The notes below the pieces were generated by a model. The model did no database searches. It was not told where the DNA came from and saw only the letters and a list, made by a program, of their open reading frames with translations. Made by a program: the position numbers and the translations under genes. A stretch of DNA of 64,000 nt. Origin: Butyrivibrio sp. AE3009 (GTDB lineage: Bacteria; Bacillota; Clostridia; Lachnospirales; Lachnospiraceae). Position 1 is the stretch's first letter, and every line of letters begins with the position of its first letter. The DNA lies in contig NZ_ATVS01000001.1 in assembly GCF_000420845.1 (NCBI RefSeq), positions 219,890-283,889 on the forward strand. The letters run 5' to 3'. Below are positions 62,635-64,000 of this stretch, one piece after another.

Positions 62635-63129
62635 TCACACCAAATATTCTTTACACTTGTCAAAATGCATTCCGGAGCAATTGTTTACTCTGGCTATCAC
62701 AGGCTCCACCTCATCCAGCTTGTACCACTTAAGGTCGTCCACCTCTACAGAATCTGCGAAGTCGCTCTTATTTACATATGCGATGAAGCCGATCATGATA
62801 AGCTGCTTGAGTTCAAAATAGTAACTGGATACATACTGGCATCTGTTTACTGTCTGGCCGGTCTCTTCCTTTACCTCTCTGGCCACAGCTTCCTCGATGG
62901 TCTCCCCCTCTACCATGTAGCCTGAAACTACAGTCCACTTATCCTCGGATATGTAGTTCTGCTTAAGGAGAAGAACTTCGTTGAGCTCGTTCACCACCAG
63001 CACTTCCACTACAGGCAGGGGATTGTTGCCGTATATTCTTTTGCAGGCTGGGCAGATCTTGCAGTCGTCATCCCCAAGTCTTATTTCATCAAGTTTATGT
63101 CCGCATTCTGCGCAGTATTTAAAAATCAT
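62635..63129 (-). CDS. Nudix hydrolase with N-terminal zinc ribbon (NudC-like)
   Basis: 164 residues. Residues 6-33 form a zinc ribbon (CAECGHKLD and CPAC), and the Nudix box is in GYMVEGETIEEAVAREVKEETGQ (about 70-92). This layout is that of NADH pyrophosphatase-like Nudix proteins. The substrate is not known. AAAGGAG precedes the ATG. It is first in the operon with a phosphoesterase. Confidence 0.9.
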   Translation of the reverse strand: MIFKYCAECGHKLDEIRLGDDDCKICPACKRIYGNNPLPVVEVLVVNELNEVLLLKQNYISEDKWTVVSGYMVEGETIEEAVAREVKEETGQTVNRCQYVSSYYFELKQLIMIGFIAYVNKSDFADSVEVDDLKWYKLDEVEPVIARVNNCSGMHFDKCKEYLV

Positions 63130-63161
63130 TGTTGCTCTCCTTTATATGTTTACTTGTGCCA

Positions 63162-63192
63162 AGCATAATACATGCCCTAAGGGCATAGTCAA
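63162..63192 (-). promoter_or_regulatory. MerR-type promoter with perfect palindrome
   Basis: Minus strand TTGACT (63187-63192), 19-base spacer, TATGCT (63162-63167). The spacer is mostly the palindrome ATGCCCTTAGGGCAT (63172-63186). CCCTTAGGG begins 3 bases after TTGACT, as in the two other promoters of this type. Confidence 0.8.
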
Positions 63193-63196
63193 TCAC

Positions 63197-63295
63197 TCAT
63201 TTTCTTAGAATGATCATCTCTCCATTTTTATAGTGAAGACTTGATTTATCTTCTTTGAATCCGTTCTGCTTCATAACCGATATCAGTGTATGCAT
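63197..63295 (-). pseudogene. C-terminal scrap of an unidentified protein
   Basis: 32 codons from an ATG at 63293-63295 read MHTLISVMKQNGFKEDKSSL and end ILRK. The pattern fits the end of a GNAT-like or hydrolase family protein, but is too short for a firm call. It overlaps the end of the adjacent fragment. Confidence 0.4.
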
Positions 63296-63426
63296 GAAAA
63301 ATCCATGGGTAACCAAGGGGCAATCTGAGTTCCGCTCTCGCACCACTCTTTCATCATTTCATTGAACTGCTCGAAATAAACCAAATCCGGTTTTGCCAAA
63401 TACAGTTTCATTTTAGGCATTTTCAT
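63283..63426 (-). pseudogene. N-terminal fragment of a GNAT-like acetyltransferase
   Basis: 47 codons begin MKMPKMKLYLAKPDLVYFEQ and continue FNEMMKEWCESGTQIAPW, a typical N-terminus of GNAT proteins in Firmicutes, then lose homology and stop. The acetyl-CoA half is gone. It is joined out of frame to the scrap at 63197-63295. The stretch 63427-63596 shows no clear gene. Confidence 0.55.
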
Positions 63427-63596
63427 CCCAAATAGTACTCCTTATCCTCTTTTCACAATCATAGCCCTTATTATATTAGATATTATCTGAATTTGAGAAG
63501 TCGCAAATGTCATAAAGCCGCATCTATTCTATTATTGAATTCGCCCAATAAAACAAATATTGCTTCCATCGCAGTAGGTGAATCCAGCAAAAAAAT

Positions 63597-63860
63597 CTGG
63601 ACTTTACCATCGTCATGCTTTCTGTCAGCGTTCCCGGTATTCCCGGAGCAAATATGGTTTTCTTGAGCATTCTTCTTGCTCACCTGGAGGTTCCCGTTGA
63701 AGCAGTGGGCCTCGTTCTCGGAATTGATGCCATTCTCGATATGATAAGAACTGTTTCAAACACCACGGGAGATATTGCGGTATCCCTGATCGTGGCAAAA
63801 AGTGAAAACCTAGTAGATATGACTAAATGGGAAAAGAAAAATGGACAAAAAAAATCCTAA
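63597..63860 (+). pseudogene. C-terminal fragment of a dicarboxylate/amino-acid:cation symporter
   Basis: Reading from just after a TGA, the frame gives LDFTIVMLSVSVPGIPGANM, LLAHLEVPVEAVGLVLGIDA, ILDMIRTVSNTTGDIAVSLI, the last helices of DAACS-family symporters (GltP-type), with the conserved substrate-binding helix region. The first two-thirds are missing. It ends 47 bases from the tRNA gene. Confidence 0.75.
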
Positions 63861-63877
63861 ACCAAAGTGGCTTAGGA
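63847..63877 (-). terminator. Intrinsic terminator after tRNA-Glu
   Basis: On the minus strand TCCTAAGCCA and TGGTTTAGGA pair (one G-U) around CTT, and eight T residues follow. It lies 30 bases past the 3' end of the tRNA. Confidence 0.85.
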
Positions 63878-63907
63878 AATCGGGTTGGGCTGTTATAAAA
63901 CATTCAA

Positions 63908-63979
63908 TACCTCGTAGCGGAATCGAACCGCTGATTCTGCCGTGAGAGGGCAGCGTCTTAACCGCTTGACCAACGAGGC
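63908..63979 (-). tRNA. tRNA-Glu (anticodon CTC)
   Basis: A 72-base cloverleaf on the minus strand: acceptor GCCTCGT/ACGAGGT, anticodon stem CTGCC/GGCAG with loop CTCTCAC giving anticodon CTC (Glu, codon GAG), and a T arm with TTCGATT. The 3' CCA is not encoded. A terminator follows. Confidence 0.93.
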
Positions 63980-64000
63980 ACGGTATATTGTCCACTGAAG

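Overview
The window looks like chromosomal DNA of a low- to mid-GC Firmicute of the family Lachnospiraceae, possibly near Butyrivibrio or Pseudobutyrivibrio. This rests on gene order (nusB-xseA-xseB-ispA-dxs-tlyA-nadK-argR-recN and rimP-nusA-rnpM-ylxQ-infB-rbfA-nrnA-truB-ribF), on TTGACA/TATAAT promoters, on strong AGGAGG ribosome sites, and on the mix of GNAT, MerR and serine-hydrolase genes. The genus is inference. Almost every gene is on the minus strand, so operons read from high to low coordinates.

Layout. (1) 0-7 kb: accessory enzymes, including a TetR-controlled flavoprotein operon, an AlkZ-related protein, a serine hydrolase, a membrane-anchored SGNH hydrolase with a long Glu/Lys repeat tail, and a methyltransferase. 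(2) 6.9-7.7 kb: a short graveyard of gene fossils (two peptide-deformylase remnants, a kinase fragment, a possible AlkZ-type glycosylase start). (3) 7.9-11.5 kb: the most interesting locus. A plus-strand PqqD-like/HPr-kinase-like fusion converges on a minus-strand pair made of a leader-bearing small protein and a peptidase-less ABC exporter. It resembles a ribosomally synthesised modified-peptide (RiPP) or modified-protein export system. (4) 11.5-24.2 kb: an accessory zone rich in GNAT genes, a MerR-methyltransferase fusion, a Nudix-serine hydrolase fusion, an orphan AbiEi-type antitoxin with two operator palindromes, zinc-ribbon proteins, and many truncated or internally deleted genes.

(5) 24.2-44.2 kb: housekeeping. 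It holds rlmD, pcrA, the DNA repair, isoprenoid and NAD operon from recN up to nusB, asp23, a transglutaminase lipoprotein, prfC, pnp and rpsO. (6) 44.2-48.9 kb: two paralogous HD-domain/methyltransferase modules, a lipoprotein, and a stand-alone CoA-dehydratase-activase-like protein. (7) 49-59.5 kb: phosphoglucomutase and the canonical translation and transcription operon from rimP to ribF. (8) 59.6-63.1 kb: a GH36 alpha-galactosidase and a Nudix-phosphoesterase operon. (9) 63.2-64 kb: more gene fossils, then tRNA-Glu(CTC) with a good terminator.

Regulation visible in the sequence includes three MerR-type promoters with 19-bp spacers and the same CCCTT(A/G)GGG block at the same offset (upstream of a MerR-methyltransferase, a methyltransferase and a Nudix gene), several consensus sigma-A promoters overlapping palindromes, and a set of intrinsic terminators. 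All family calls come from reading motifs; no database search was run.
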